Shown here piece after piece: positions 32,647 to 41,563 of a stretch of 46,748 bases of DNA (its first letter is position 1; the number at the start of each line of letters is the position of its first letter). The notes under the pieces were generated by a model, which did not search any database, was not told the DNA's origin, and saw nothing but the letters and a program-made list of their open reading frames with translations. Location: the NCBI GenBank assembly GCA_905209075.1, contig CAJLRL010000017.1:1-46748 (forward strand), given 5' to 3'. Made by a program: the position numbers and the translations under genes. The stretch comes from an uncultured Lachnospiraceae bacterium. GTDB lineage: Bacteria; Bacillota; Clostridia; Lachnospirales; Lachnospiraceae.

Positions 32647-33709
32647 AAAGAAGAGTATTCTTGAGAGTAATATTCTCTACACGCTGATCGCCATTGTAGT
32701 TGGCTTTATTATCGGAGCAATATTCCTTTCATTTGCAGGAATAAGTGCATCAGCTGCATATGGCAAACTTATAGATAGTGTATTTGGAAAACCAAAATAT
32801 ATGATATGGACGCTTGTATATGCCAGTCCGCTTATATTTACAGGACTTTCTGTAGCATTTTCATTCAGGACAGGTGTTTTTAATATCGGAGCAGAGGGAC
32901 AGTTTGTAGTTGGAGTACTTGCCGCAACAGTTGTCGGGGTCTTATTTAAGCTTCCGGCTATTATACATATTCCATTATGTATTTTAAGTGCTGCCGCAGC
33001 CGGAGCACTCTGGTCATGGATCGTTGGAATAATGAAAGTAAAAAGAGGTATACATGAAGTACTTTCATTTATCATGTTTAACTGGATCGCATTTTACCTT
33101 TCAAATTACGTGGTAAATCTTTCCGCAATAAAGAGAAGTACAGGTGGAGAGGCATCAAAAGATGTTGCTGACACCGCAAGGATCCTTCTTCCACAGGCGA
33201 TAAGGAAAACTCTTGGATGCAGTGCTGCAAATGCAGGATTTATACTTGCAGTGATTGCCGCAATAGTTATATGGGTTTTGATCGAAAAGACAACACTTGG
33301 TTACAAATTAAAAGCAGTCGGCTTTAACAACGATGCCGCAAAGTTTGCGGGAATCAATTCAGATAAGTCAGTGCTTACTGCACTTAGTATTTCCGGAGCA
33401 CTGGCCGGGATCGGTGGTGCTGTACAGGTGCTTGGAATGAGTGGAAGATTAAGCCAGTATGCAGGACAGGAAGGCTTCGGATTCCAGGGAATCACGGTTG
33501 CCCTTATAGCCGGATCTAATCCTATCGGATGTATACTTTCGGGTATATTCTATGGAGCAATGAAATATGGTGGATCAAAGCTTACAATGGTTAATGCACC
33601 ATCGGAAGTTATAGATATTATTATGGGCTGCGTAATTATCATTATTGCAATTTCCCATGTATTTAAAAGACTTCTTCTGAGTGGAAGAAAGAAAAAGGAG
33701 GAAAAATAA
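32636..33709 (+). CDS. Nucleoside ABC importer permease 1
   Basis: This 357-residue integral membrane protein of the BPD_transp_2 family has about ten hydrophobic helices. The family signature GVFNIGAEGQFVVG is at about 80-93, and the EAA-like region LKAVGFNNDAAKFAGI followed by LSISGALAGIGGAVQVLG is at about 220-265. It is one half of the membrane channel with the next gene. The ATG overlaps the ATPase end and an AGGAGG site lies within that gene's last codons. The C-terminus is Lys/Arg-rich and cytoplasmic. Confidence 0.93.
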   Translation: MKTKKKSILESNILYTLIAIVVGFIIGAIFLSFAGISASAAYGKLIDSVFGKPKYMIWTLVYASPLIFTGLSVAFSFRTGVFNIGAEGQFVVGVLAATVVGVLFKLPAIIHIPLCILSAAAAGALWSWIVGIMKVKRGIHEVLSFIMFNWIAFYLSNYVVNLSAIKRSTGGEASKDVADTARILLPQAIRKTLGCSAANAGFILAVIAAIVIWVLIEKTTLGYKLKAVGFNNDAAKFAGINSDKSVLTALSISGALAGIGGAVQVLGMSGRLSQYAGQEGFGFQGITVALIAGSNPIGCILSGIFYGAMKYGGSKLTMVNAPSEVIDIIMGCVIIIIAISHVFKRLLLSGRKKKEEK

Positions 33710-34645
33710 ATGGAAGCATTCATTCAGGATCTGGGAATTTTAATAAACGCTACTTTGATAGCCACACCTCCTTTACTTCTTGCAGCATTAGGTTCATGTT
33801 TTTCAGAACGTAGTGGAGTTATAAATATCGGTATTGAAGGAATGATGACCATCGGAGCATTTACGGGGGCAGTTGTGGCTCACTTTACAGGAAACGGCTG
33901 GATCGGATTTTTATGTGGAGGTTTGGCAGGAGCAGTTCTTGCACTTTTGCATGCATTTATATGTATACAGCTTCAGGCAGATCAGACTATAGCCGGTACA
34001 GCTATTAACTTCCTTGGACCGGGACTTGCACTTTTTATTTGTAAAGCAATGTTTGACAATTCATCTGAGACACCTTCACTTGCACCAAGCGAGAAACTTC
34101 CAAAGCTTTTTGATGGTGTTTTTGAATCAGGTTCATTTGGGTACAATGTATTAAATGTATATGCAGTGGCATATCTTGTATTTGTTTTTGCAATAATATG
34201 CTGGTTTGTCTTTTACAAAACAAAGTTTGGTGCACATCTTCGTGCATGTGGAGAACATCCACAGGCTTGTGAATCTTTAGGTATCAACGTATATGGCGTC
34301 AGATATGCCTGCGTTATTATTTCGGGATTCATGGCAGGACTTGGAGGAGCTTTTGCGACACTTGCAACAGTAAGCCACTTCAGACCGACAGTAATCGTAG
34401 GACAGGGATTTATAGCAATTGCTGCTGTTATTTTTGGAAAATTTTCACCGGGAGGAACAACACTTGCATGTTTACTTTTCGGACTGTGCAGTGGAATAAA
34501 ATCTTTGGCAAGTATGGGAAACTCTGTATCACCAAACCTTATCTCGATGATACCTTATATAGTTACGATACTTACACTTGTTCTTTTTGTCGGCAGGGCA
34601 AAAGCACCTGCTGCAAATGGAAAAATATTTACAAAAGCAAAATAA
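33710..34645 (+). CDS. Nucleoside ABC importer permease 2
   Basis: This 311-residue second permease of the same family has eight or more helices, GVINIGIEGMMTIGAFTGA at about 35-53, and the coupling region LRACGEHPQACESLGINVYGVRYACVIISGFMAGLGGA at about 182-219. It starts at the base after the first permease's stop and its AGGAGG site is inside that gene, so the two are made together in equal amounts. With the double ATPase and the BMP lipoprotein it completes the importer. Confidence 0.93.
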   Translation: MEAFIQDLGILINATLIATPPLLLAALGSCFSERSGVINIGIEGMMTIGAFTGAVVAHFTGNGWIGFLCGGLAGAVLALLHAFICIQLQADQTIAGTAINFLGPGLALFICKAMFDNSSETPSLAPSEKLPKLFDGVFESGSFGYNVLNVYAVAYLVFVFAIICWFVFYKTKFGAHLRACGEHPQACESLGINVYGVRYACVIISGFMAGLGGAFATLATVSHFRPTVIVGQGFIAIAAVIFGKFSPGGTTLACLLFGLCSGIKSLASMGNSVSPNLISMIPYIVTILTLVLFVGRAKAPAANGKIFTKAK

Positions 34646-34669
34646 TTTATGTTAAGGCGGGGTAAGATT

Positions 34670-35098
34670 ATGAGGGATTCTGAACTTATAAAGGAAGCAC
34701 TAGAAGCCAGAAAAATGGCTTACACACCATATTCACATTTTAATGTCGGAGCAGCATTGCTTACAAAAGATGGCAGGGTATATAGAGGCTGTAATATTGA
34801 AAACGCTTCGTATACACCGAGTAACTGTGCGGAGAGGACTGCTTTTTTTAAGGCAGTTTCTGACGGCATTATGGATTTTTCAGCAATAGCAATAGTTGGG
34901 GGACCGGCAAAGACCGGCAGCCATTCAATTTGTTCACCATGTGGCGTATGCCGGCAGGTCATGATGGAATTTTGTGACCCAAAAACTTTTAAGATCATAC
35001 TTGGAACGGATGAATCAGATTTTAAGGTGTATACCCTTGAACAGATGCTCCCACTTGGGTTCGGTCCTGAAAATCTAGAAGCAGATATGGAAGCATAG
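34670..35098 (+). CDS. cdd: Cytidine deaminase
   Basis: This 142-residue homotetrameric-type enzyme deaminates cytidine and deoxycytidine to the uridines. Zinc ligands C53 (CAER, with catalytic E55) and C91/C94 (PCGVCRQ) are intact, and YTPYSHFNVGAALLT and GCNIENASYTP bind the nucleoside. The ATG at 34670 follows AAGGCGGGG at good distance. An ATG at 34649 would overlap this site. Its product feeds Udp. Confidence 0.95.
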   Translation: MRDSELIKEALEARKMAYTPYSHFNVGAALLTKDGRVYRGCNIENASYTPSNCAERTAFFKAVSDGIMDFSAIAIVGGPAKTGSHSICSPCGVCRQVMMEFCDPKTFKIILGTDESDFKVYTLEQMLPLGFGPENLEADMEA

Positions 35099-35122
35099 AT
35101 AAAGAATAGTGAGGATAAAACA

Positions 35123-35773
35123 TTGAAAATAGAGGATATTTTAAGTATTTGTGATCATACATTACTTTTACAGACAGCAACATGGCCGGAAATAAAGGAC
35201 TTATGTGATGATGCCATGAAATATCATACAGCATCAGTATGTATACCACCATGCTATGTAAAGCAGGCGGCTGATTATATGCAGGGCAGGATAAAAGTGT
35301 GTACAGTAATCGGTTTTCCTAATGGAAACTGTTCTACGGCGACAAAGGTGTTTGAGACAAAAGATGCCATAGAAAATGGTGCTGATGAGATAGATATGGT
35401 TATAAATGTAGGCTGGCTTAAGGCAAAGCAGTACGACCTTGTACTGGATGAAATAAAGCAGATCAAACAGGCCTGCGGTTACCATGTTTTAAAGGTTATA
35501 ATTGAGACATGTCTTCTTACAGAAGAAGAAAAGATCAAGATGTGTGAGATAGTTACCGAATCAGGAGCTGACTACATCAAGACATCTACAGGCTTCTCGA
35601 CAGCAGGAGCGACATTCGATGATGTCGCATTATTTGCAAAGCATGTAGGACCTGATGTAAAAATTAAGGCTGCCGGTGGTATCTCATCAATAGAGGACGC
35701 AGAGAAATTTATGGAGCTTGGGGCATCGAGACTTGGAACAAGCCGTATAGTTAAAATCGTAAAAAGTAAATAA
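35123..35773 (+). CDS. deoC: Deoxyribose-phosphate aldolase
   Basis: This 216-residue class I aldolase cleaves 2-deoxyribose-5-phosphate to acetaldehyde and glyceraldehyde-3-phosphate. It shows DHTLL at 11-15, D91 in ADEIDMVINVG, the Schiff-base lysine K153 in ADYIKTSTGF, and the second lysine in VKIKAAGGI. It starts with TTG, supported by GTGAGGA seven bases upstream and by the conserved N-terminus beginning there. It sits between cdd and deoB. Confidence 0.96.
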   Translation: MKIEDILSICDHTLLLQTATWPEIKDLCDDAMKYHTASVCIPPCYVKQAADYMQGRIKVCTVIGFPNGNCSTATKVFETKDAIENGADEIDMVINVGWLKAKQYDLVLDEIKQIKQACGYHVLKVIIETCLLTEEEKIKMCEIVTESGADYIKTSTGFSTAGATFDDVALFAKHVGPDVKIKAAGGISSIEDAEKFMELGASRLGTSRIVKIVKSK

Positions 35774-35785
35774 TAACAACCAATT

Positions 35786-35808
35786 GCGCCGCAGAAATGC
35801 GGCGTGAT
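35786..35808 (+). promoter_or_regulatory. GC-rich tetraloop hairpin between deoC and deoB
   Basis: CGCCGCA at 35787-35793 and TGCGGCG at 35798-35804 close a GAAA tetraloop, extended by G-U pairs. It is followed by TGATTTG, a weak T run. It may protect the upstream mRNA from 3' exonucleases or lower deoB expression rather than stop transcription fully. Confidence 0.55.
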
Positions 35809-35833
35809 TTGTCCAATGATAAGGAGGTTTATT

Positions 35834-37027
35834 ATGGGTAAAAAATATAATAGAATATTTACAATAGTACTTGATTCTATGGGAATCGGGGCAATGGCAG
35901 ATTCGGAAAAATTTGGTGATGTCGGAGTTGATACACTTGGACATATTTCACAGACAGTTGATAAATTTGAAATACCTAATCTGCAGAAACTTGGTATTGC
36001 AAATTTAAAAGAATTAAAGCAGGTAAAGCCGGTGGAAAATCCTAAAGGATATTATATGGCACTTAACGAGGCAAGCAACGGGAAGGATACAATGACAGGC
36101 CACTGGGAGATGATGGGAATTTTAACAACAAAACCTTTCATCACATTTACAGATACAGGATTTCCAGATGAACTCATAAAGCTTTTAGAGGAAAAAACCG
36201 GAAGAAAGATCATTGGAAATAAGGCTGCAAGCGGAACGGCAATTCTGGATGAGCTTGCAGAACAGGAAATAAATGATGGCAGGCTTATAGTATATACATC
36301 TGCGGATTCTGTGCTTCAGATATGCGGAAACGAAGAGACAATGGGACTTGATAATCTCTATAAGTATTGTGAGATAGCAAGAGAACTTACCATGCGTGAT
36401 GAATGGCGTGTCGGAAGAGTGATAGCAAGACCATATGTCGGAAAGAAAAAAGGCGAATTTAAAAGAACAAGCAACAGACACGACTATGCACTTAAGCCAA
36501 CAGGAAAAACAGCATTAAATGCTTTAAAGGATGCAGGCTATGATGTAATATCAGTTGGAAAGATCAATGATATATTTGTGGGTGAAGGAATAACAGAAAG
36601 TAATCATTCAAACAGCAGCGTACACGGAATGGAACAGACGATCGATATAGCAAAACGTGATTTTAATGGATTGTGTTTTACAAATCTTGTTGATTTTGAT
36701 GCATTATGGGGACATAGGAGAAATCCTGTAGGATATGCGGAGGAAATCGAAAGATTTGATGTAAAGCTTGGTGAATTGTTGAAGGTTCTGCGTGATGATG
36801 ATCTGCTTATGATAACAGCGGATCACGGAAATGATCCAACATATACAGGTACAGACCATACCAGAGAACAGGTTCCGCTCATAATGTATTCTCCTTCTAT
36901 GAAGTCTGATGGAAAGCTGGATACAGAAGACACATTTGCAGTCATAGGCGCAACAATTGCAGATAATTTTGGTGTAAGTATGCCGGATGGCACAATAGGA
37001 CATTCACTTCTCGATAAACTTAAATAA
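35834..37027 (+). CDS. deoB: Phosphopentomutase
   Basis: This 397-residue alkaline-phosphatase-superfamily enzyme interconverts (deoxy)ribose-1- and -5-phosphates. It shows the metal-binding LDSMGIGAMAD near the start, SNGKDTMTGHWEMMG with the phosphorylated threonine region at about 84-98, YTSADSVLQIC, NLVDFDALWGHRRN and ITADHGNDPT with metal ligands. The ATG at 35834 follows a full AAGGAGGT. It links the Udp product to DeoC and the pentose phosphate pathway. Confidence 0.96.
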   Translation: MGKKYNRIFTIVLDSMGIGAMADSEKFGDVGVDTLGHISQTVDKFEIPNLQKLGIANLKELKQVKPVENPKGYYMALNEASNGKDTMTGHWEMMGILTTKPFITFTDTGFPDELIKLLEEKTGRKIIGNKAASGTAILDELAEQEINDGRLIVYTSADSVLQICGNEETMGLDNLYKYCEIARELTMRDEWRVGRVIARPYVGKKKGEFKRTSNRHDYALKPTGKTALNALKDAGYDVISVGKINDIFVGEGITESNHSNSSVHGMEQTIDIAKRDFNGLCFTNLVDFDALWGHRRNPVGYAEEIERFDVKLGELLKVLRDDDLLMITADHGNDPTYTGTDHTREQVPLIMYSPSMKSDGKLDTEDTFAVIGATIADNFGVSMPDGTIGHSLLDKLK

Positions 37028-37038
37028 GGTGGAAAAAT

Positions 37039-37749
37039 ATGGCGCACAGTGATGTAATAAATGAGATAATGCATAAATCAGAATATTTAAATAACTATTT
37101 AAGTAACGCCCCATACTGGCTGATAGAGTCATTGTGTGTTGTTAAAAAGCCAAAGGATAAGCTGATAGTTGAAGAAAATGCAAAAGCAGATACGATTTAT
37201 ATTCTTGTAGATGGCACTGTAAGAGCAGTTGATTACAGAATAAAAGGTGTTGCATATGATTATATGTGGTTTTACGCAGTCGAGGTATTTGGTTCAATGG
37301 AATTATTTTTTAATATACCCAAATACATGACAACACTAAAAACGGTTACCGACTGCACATTTCTTGTATTATCAAGAGAACAGTACAGAAGGTGGATATG
37401 GGATGATAAAAATGCACTCCAGCTGGAGGTAGGCTCAATGGGAAAATATCTTCTTGAGCAGAACCGTGTGGGAAGAGTATTCCTTTTTTTACAGGGAATG
37501 GACCGGATACTGTATATGTTTGTATTGGAATATGAAAGCCATAAAAATCGTAAATCTATGGTAATAAATGCAAGCAGACAGGAAATAGCTGAAAGAAGTG
37601 GTCTTAGTATAAAGACTGTCAACCGGGCGGTTAAAAAGATGGAAGAAAATGGCTTTATTTCGAGAAATGGAAGAAAAATCTTGATTTCATCCGAGCAGTA
37701 CTTTAAGATTAAATCATATCTTGATTCCATTGTGGATCAATCGTTATAG
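37039..37749 (+). CDS. Crp/Fnr-family transcription regulator
   Basis: This 236-residue regulator has an N-terminal cyclic-nucleotide-binding-type beta-barrel (about 20-140, with ILVDGTVRAVDY and GSMELFFNIPKY) and a C-terminal Crp-type helix-turn-helix (about 170-225, INASRQEIAERSGLSIKTVNRAVKKMEENGFI). No Fnr-type N-terminal cysteine cluster is present, and the canonical cAMP-binding Arg-Ser pair of Crp is not evident, so it probably senses another small molecule. It follows deoB by 11 bases and precedes lepA by eight. A role in controlling the nucleoside block is inferred from position. Confidence 0.88.
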   Translation: MAHSDVINEIMHKSEYLNNYLSNAPYWLIESLCVVKKPKDKLIVEENAKADTIYILVDGTVRAVDYRIKGVAYDYMWFYAVEVFGSMELFFNIPKYMTTLKTVTDCTFLVLSREQYRRWIWDDKNALQLEVGSMGKYLLEQNRVGRVFLFLQGMDRILYMFVLEYESHKNRKSMVINASRQEIAERSGLSIKTVNRAVKKMEENGFISRNGRKILISSEQYFKIKSYLDSIVDQSL

Positions 37750-37757
37750 GAGGAAAT

Positions 37758-39569
37758 ATGTCAATAGATCAGAGTAAAATCCGTAATTTTTGTATTATTG
37801 CCCATATAGACCATGGAAAATCAACTCTTGCGGATCGTATAATAGAGAAAACAGGAACACTCACAAGCAGGGAAATGCAGGCACAGGTGCTTGACAATAT
37901 GGACCTCGAGAGGGAACGTGGTATTACAATAAAATCCCAGGCTGTCCGTATCATCTACAATGCAAAAGATGGTGAGGAATATATTTTTAATCTTATTGAT
38001 ACACCGGGACACGTTGATTTTAATTATGAAGTATCCAGAAGCCTTGCGGCCTGTGATGGTGCTATACTTGTAGTTGATGCTGCGCAGGGAGTTGAGGCGC
38101 AGACACTGGCAAATGTTTATCTTGCGCTAGATCATGATCTGGATGTGTTTCCGGTGATCAATAAAGTAGATCTTCCAAGTGCACGACCTGAAGAGGTGGC
38201 GCAGGAAATAGAGGATGTCATCGGGATAGAGGCTATGGATGCACCTAGGATTTCTGCTAAAACAGGCCTTAATATTGAGGATGTGCTCGAACAGATAGTG
38301 AAAAAAATCCCTGCACCGACAGGAAATCCGAAAGCACCACTTAAGGCTTTGATATTTGATGCAACATATGATTCATACAAAGGTGTTATAATTTTCTGCC
38401 GTCTCAGAGAGGGAACAGTAAAAGTCGGCGACAAAATAAAGATGATGGCTACAGGCGCATCGGATGTTGTAACAGAGGTTGGATATTTCGGCGCAGGCCA
38501 GTTTATTCCATGTGATGAATTATCGGCAGGCATGGTAGGATACATTGCAGCAAGTATCAAAAATGTAAGGGATACAAGAGTCGGAGATACAGTCACACTT
38601 GCGGATCGACCTTGTGATGAGGCACTACCGGGATATAAAAAAGTAAATCCTATGGTTTATTGCGGACTTTATCCGGCAGACAGTGCAAAATATCCGGATC
38701 TGCGTGAGGCACTTGAAAAGTTACAGATAAATGATGCTGCGCTCCAGTTTGAACCGGAAACATCGCTGGCATTAGGCTTTGGTTTCAGATGTGGTTTCCT
38801 TGGATTATTGCATCTTGAAATAATACAGGAACGTCTTGAGAGAGAATTTGACCTTGATCTTGTTACCACAGCACCAAGTGTTATATATAAAATCCATAAG
38901 ACAAATGGTGAGGTTATAGATCTTACAAACCCATCAAATCTTCCAGATCCATCAGAAATAGAATATATGGAAGAACCATTTGTTTCTGCTGAGATTATGG
39001 TCACGAGTGACTATGTCGGTGCCATAATGAAATTATGTCAGGAGAGACGAGGAATTTATATAAGTATGGAATATATAGAGAAAACAAGGGCTCTTATCAA
39101 GTATGATCTGCCACTGAATGAGATTATTTACGATTTCTTTGATGCACTTAAATCACGCTCAAGGGGCTATGCATCTTTTGATTATGAAATGAAAGGCTAT
39201 GTACGCTCAGAGCTTGTAAAACTTGACATACTTATCAATAAAGAAATGGTTGATGCACTGTCATTTATCGTATTTAAGGAGAGTGCATATGACAGAGGAA
39301 GAAAGATGTGCGAGAAATTAAAGGGTGAAATTCCAAGACATCTTTTTGAGATTCCTATACAGGCTGCCGTCGGCGGTAAGATTATTGCAAGGGAAACTGT
39401 AAAAGCACTTCGCAAAGATGTACTTGCGAAATGTTATGGTGGAGATATTTCACGAAAGAAAAAGCTTCTAGAAAAGCAAAAAGAGGGAAAGAAGAGAATG
39501 CGTCAGGTGGGCAATGTAGAAATCCCACAGGAGGCATTTATGAGTGTGCTTAAGCTTGACGAGGAATAA
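37758..39569 (+). CDS. lepA: Elongation factor 4 (LepA)
   Basis: This 603-residue translational GTPase binds ribosomes and influences elongation or subunit assembly. The GTPase motifs are AHIDHGKSTL at about 14-23, DTPGHVDF at about 75-82 and NKVDLP at about 129-134. The LepA-specific C-terminus ends with KKKLLEKQKEGKKRMRQVGNVEIPQEAF, full length. AGGAGG precedes the ATG. It is followed by hemW, as in B. subtilis, and upstream it lost its usual neighbour spoIIP to the inserted nucleoside block. Confidence 0.97.
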   Translation: MSIDQSKIRNFCIIAHIDHGKSTLADRIIEKTGTLTSREMQAQVLDNMDLERERGITIKSQAVRIIYNAKDGEEYIFNLIDTPGHVDFNYEVSRSLAACDGAILVVDAAQGVEAQTLANVYLALDHDLDVFPVINKVDLPSARPEEVAQEIEDVIGIEAMDAPRISAKTGLNIEDVLEQIVKKIPAPTGNPKAPLKALIFDATYDSYKGVIIFCRLREGTVKVGDKIKMMATGASDVVTEVGYFGAGQFIPCDELSAGMVGYIAASIKNVRDTRVGDTVTLADRPCDEALPGYKKVNPMVYCGLYPADSAKYPDLREALEKLQINDAALQFEPETSLALGFGFRCGFLGLLHLEIIQERLEREFDLDLVTTAPSVIYKIHKTNGEVIDLTNPSNLPDPSEIEYMEEPFVSAEIMVTSDYVGAIMKLCQERRGIYISMEYIEKTRALIKYDLPLNEIIYDFFDALKSRSRGYASFDYEMKGYVRSELVKLDILINKEMVDALSFIVFKESAYDRGRKMCEKLKGEIPRHLFEIPIQAAVGGKIIARETVKALRKDVLAKCYGGDISRKKKLLEKQKEGKKRMRQVGNVEIPQEAFMSVLKLDEE

Positions 39570-39617
39570 ATATATGGCTGACAGCATGGCAGGAAAAATC
39601 GGAGATACTAACATATA

Positions 39618-40808
39618 ATGAAAAATCTTGAAATTTATATTCATACACCTTTTTGCGTAAAAAAATGTGAATATTGTGATTTCCTATCATTTCCGGCAGA
39701 TGATGAGACACAGCTTAGATATATAAAAGGACTTATGGCAGAGATGATATTTTATGGTCCGGTTTTGAATGATTATGAAGTATCAACTATATATATAGGC
39801 GGAGGTACGCCAAGCTGGCTTAATGAGGAATGGATAGCAGCGCTCCTGGAAGGAATTTTTGAATGTTTCAATGTAAAAGAAGACGCGGAAATCTCTATTG
39901 AATGTAATCCGGGAACGCTTACGTTAAATAAATTACTCACATACAGGGATGCCGGAGTAAACCGGCTTTCTATAGGACTTCAGTCGACAAATGACGAGGA
40001 ATTAAAGCTCTTAGGAAGAATCCATACATATGACCAGTTTGTCAAAAATTATGAGATGGCAAGAAATGTTGGCTATAAGAATATAAGCGTTGATCTTATG
40101 TATGGACTTCCCCAGCAGACAACGGAAAAATATCTTGATACGGTAAATCGGATAGTAAGACTCAAGCCAGATCATATATCTGCATACTCACTTATAGTTG
40201 AAAAGGGAACACCATTCTATGAAAAGTACAAATTCGATATGGTAAAACAGGAAGCTGGCATGCGGACGGAATTTTTACCAAATGAAGATGAACTATATGA
40301 AATGGAAAAAGCCGGGCAGGCACAGCTTTTTGATGCGGGGTATAAGCAGTACGAAATTTCAAATTATGCAAAGAACAATATGGCTTGCAGGCACAATATC
40401 GGCTACTGGACGAGGGAAAATTATCTTGGACTTGGAATAGGTGCGGCATCTTTACTGGATAATGTCAGGTATACAAATACATCAGACATAGATAAGTATC
40501 TGTCCGGGTGCAGGAACATCCATGATATGAAAGAGGACGTGTTCAGGACAAATCTTCATATATCAGCCGATGTCATAGACAGAAAAGCCCAGATGGAAGA
40601 GTTTATGTTTCTTGGACTCCGGATGAATGAGGGAGTTACAAGAGAGGCATTTGAGAAGTCTTTTGGAATATCAATAGATGCCATATACAAGAACACAATA
40701 GACGATTTGAAAAATCAGGATCTGCTTGTTGTCAGAGCCGGTCATATATTCCTAAGCCCAAAGGGAAAAGATGTAGCTAATTATGTCATGGCACAGTTTT
40801 TGACATAA
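39618..40808 (+). CDS. hemW: HemW, radical SAM heme chaperone
   Basis: This 396-residue HemN-like protein has 4Fe-4S ligands C13, C17 and C20 in PFCVKKCEYCDF, then the IYIGGGTPSWL segment carrying the SAM-binding Gly motif, SIECNPGTL and RLSIGLQS, and a C-terminal HemN domain (about 270-390). It has CxxxCxxC without the fourth cysteine of true coproporphyrinogen dehydrogenase HemN, which supports HemW, a heme chaperone for respiratory enzymes. The region before the ATG holds only a weak purine stretch. The usual following genes hrcA-grpE-dnaK are absent and an exporter follows instead. Confidence 0.93.
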   Translation: MKNLEIYIHTPFCVKKCEYCDFLSFPADDETQLRYIKGLMAEMIFYGPVLNDYEVSTIYIGGGTPSWLNEEWIAALLEGIFECFNVKEDAEISIECNPGTLTLNKLLTYRDAGVNRLSIGLQSTNDEELKLLGRIHTYDQFVKNYEMARNVGYKNISVDLMYGLPQQTTEKYLDTVNRIVRLKPDHISAYSLIVEKGTPFYEKYKFDMVKQEAGMRTEFLPNEDELYEMEKAGQAQLFDAGYKQYEISNYAKNNMACRHNIGYWTRENYLGLGIGAASLLDNVRYTNTSDIDKYLSGCRNIHDMKEDVFRTNLHISADVIDRKAQMEEFMFLGLRMNEGVTREAFEKSFGISIDAIYKNTIDDLKNQDLLVVRAGHIFLSPKGKDVANYVMAQFLT

Positions 40809-40855
40809 CATAGGATGTGTTTGCAGAGGAAGAAGCTATGGATAAGGAGAAAAAT

Positions 40856-41563
40856 ATGCTTAAAATAGAACATCTTATAAAAATATATGGGGATAAAAAA
40901 GCTGTAGATGATCTCTCACTTCATATAAAACCTGGGGAAATATATGGATTTATCGGACATAATGGAGCTGGAAAAACGACTACATTGAAATCAATTGTCG
41001 GGATACTGCAGTTTGACAGCGGTGAAATTTATATAGATGGTAGATCGATAAAAGAATCACCAATAGAATGTAAAAAGAATTTTGCATATATCCCGGACAA
41101 TCCTGACTTGTATGATTTTATGACTGGAATAAAATATCTTAATTTTATAGCAGATATATTTGGCGTGGAAGAATCTGTAAGGCAGGAGAGAATACGAAAA
41201 TATGCCGAGATGTTTGTGATAACAGATGATCTTGCACAGCCAATTGCATCATTTTCACATGGAATGAAGCAGAAGCTTGCGATTATCGCAGCATGGATTC
41301 ATAATCCAAAACTTATAATCATGGATGAACCTTTTGTTGGACTTGATCCTAAAGCGGCACATCTGTTAAAAGGTATGATGAGGGATGTGTGCGACAATGG
41401 CGGAGCAATCTTTTTTTCAACACATGTGCTGGAGGTCGCAGAAAAGCTTTGTGACAAAGTTGCAATCATAAAGGGCGGTAAGCTCATACGTTCTGGAACA
41501 ATGGAAGAAGTAAAAGGCGATGATAGTTTAGAGGAAGTATTTTTGGAACTGGAGGGAGAATAG
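40856..41563 (+). CDS. ABC-2-type transporter ATPase
   Basis: This 235-residue ABC ATPase shows Walker A GHNGAGKTTT, a signature motif in degenerate form (FSHGMKQK), Walker B LIIMDEPFVGLD and the H-loop STHVLE. It resembles the YtrB/EcsA-type exporters of Firmicutes. Several starts are possible. The ATG at 40856 is preceded by AAGGAG at ideal distance and begins MLKIEHL like its family. ATG 40838 (with AGAGGA) is a fair alternative and GTG 40817 is least likely. The stop overlaps the permease GTG by one base. Confidence 0.9.
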   Translation: MLKIEHLIKIYGDKKAVDDLSLHIKPGEIYGFIGHNGAGKTTTLKSIVGILQFDSGEIYIDGRSIKESPIECKKNFAYIPDNPDLYDFMTGIKYLNFIADIFGVEESVRQERIRKYAEMFVITDDLAQPIASFSHGMKQKLAIIAAWIHNPKLIIMDEPFVGLDPKAAHLLKGMMRDVCDNGGAIFFSTHVLEVAEKLCDKVAIIKGGKLIRSGTMEEVKGDDSLEEVFLELEGE

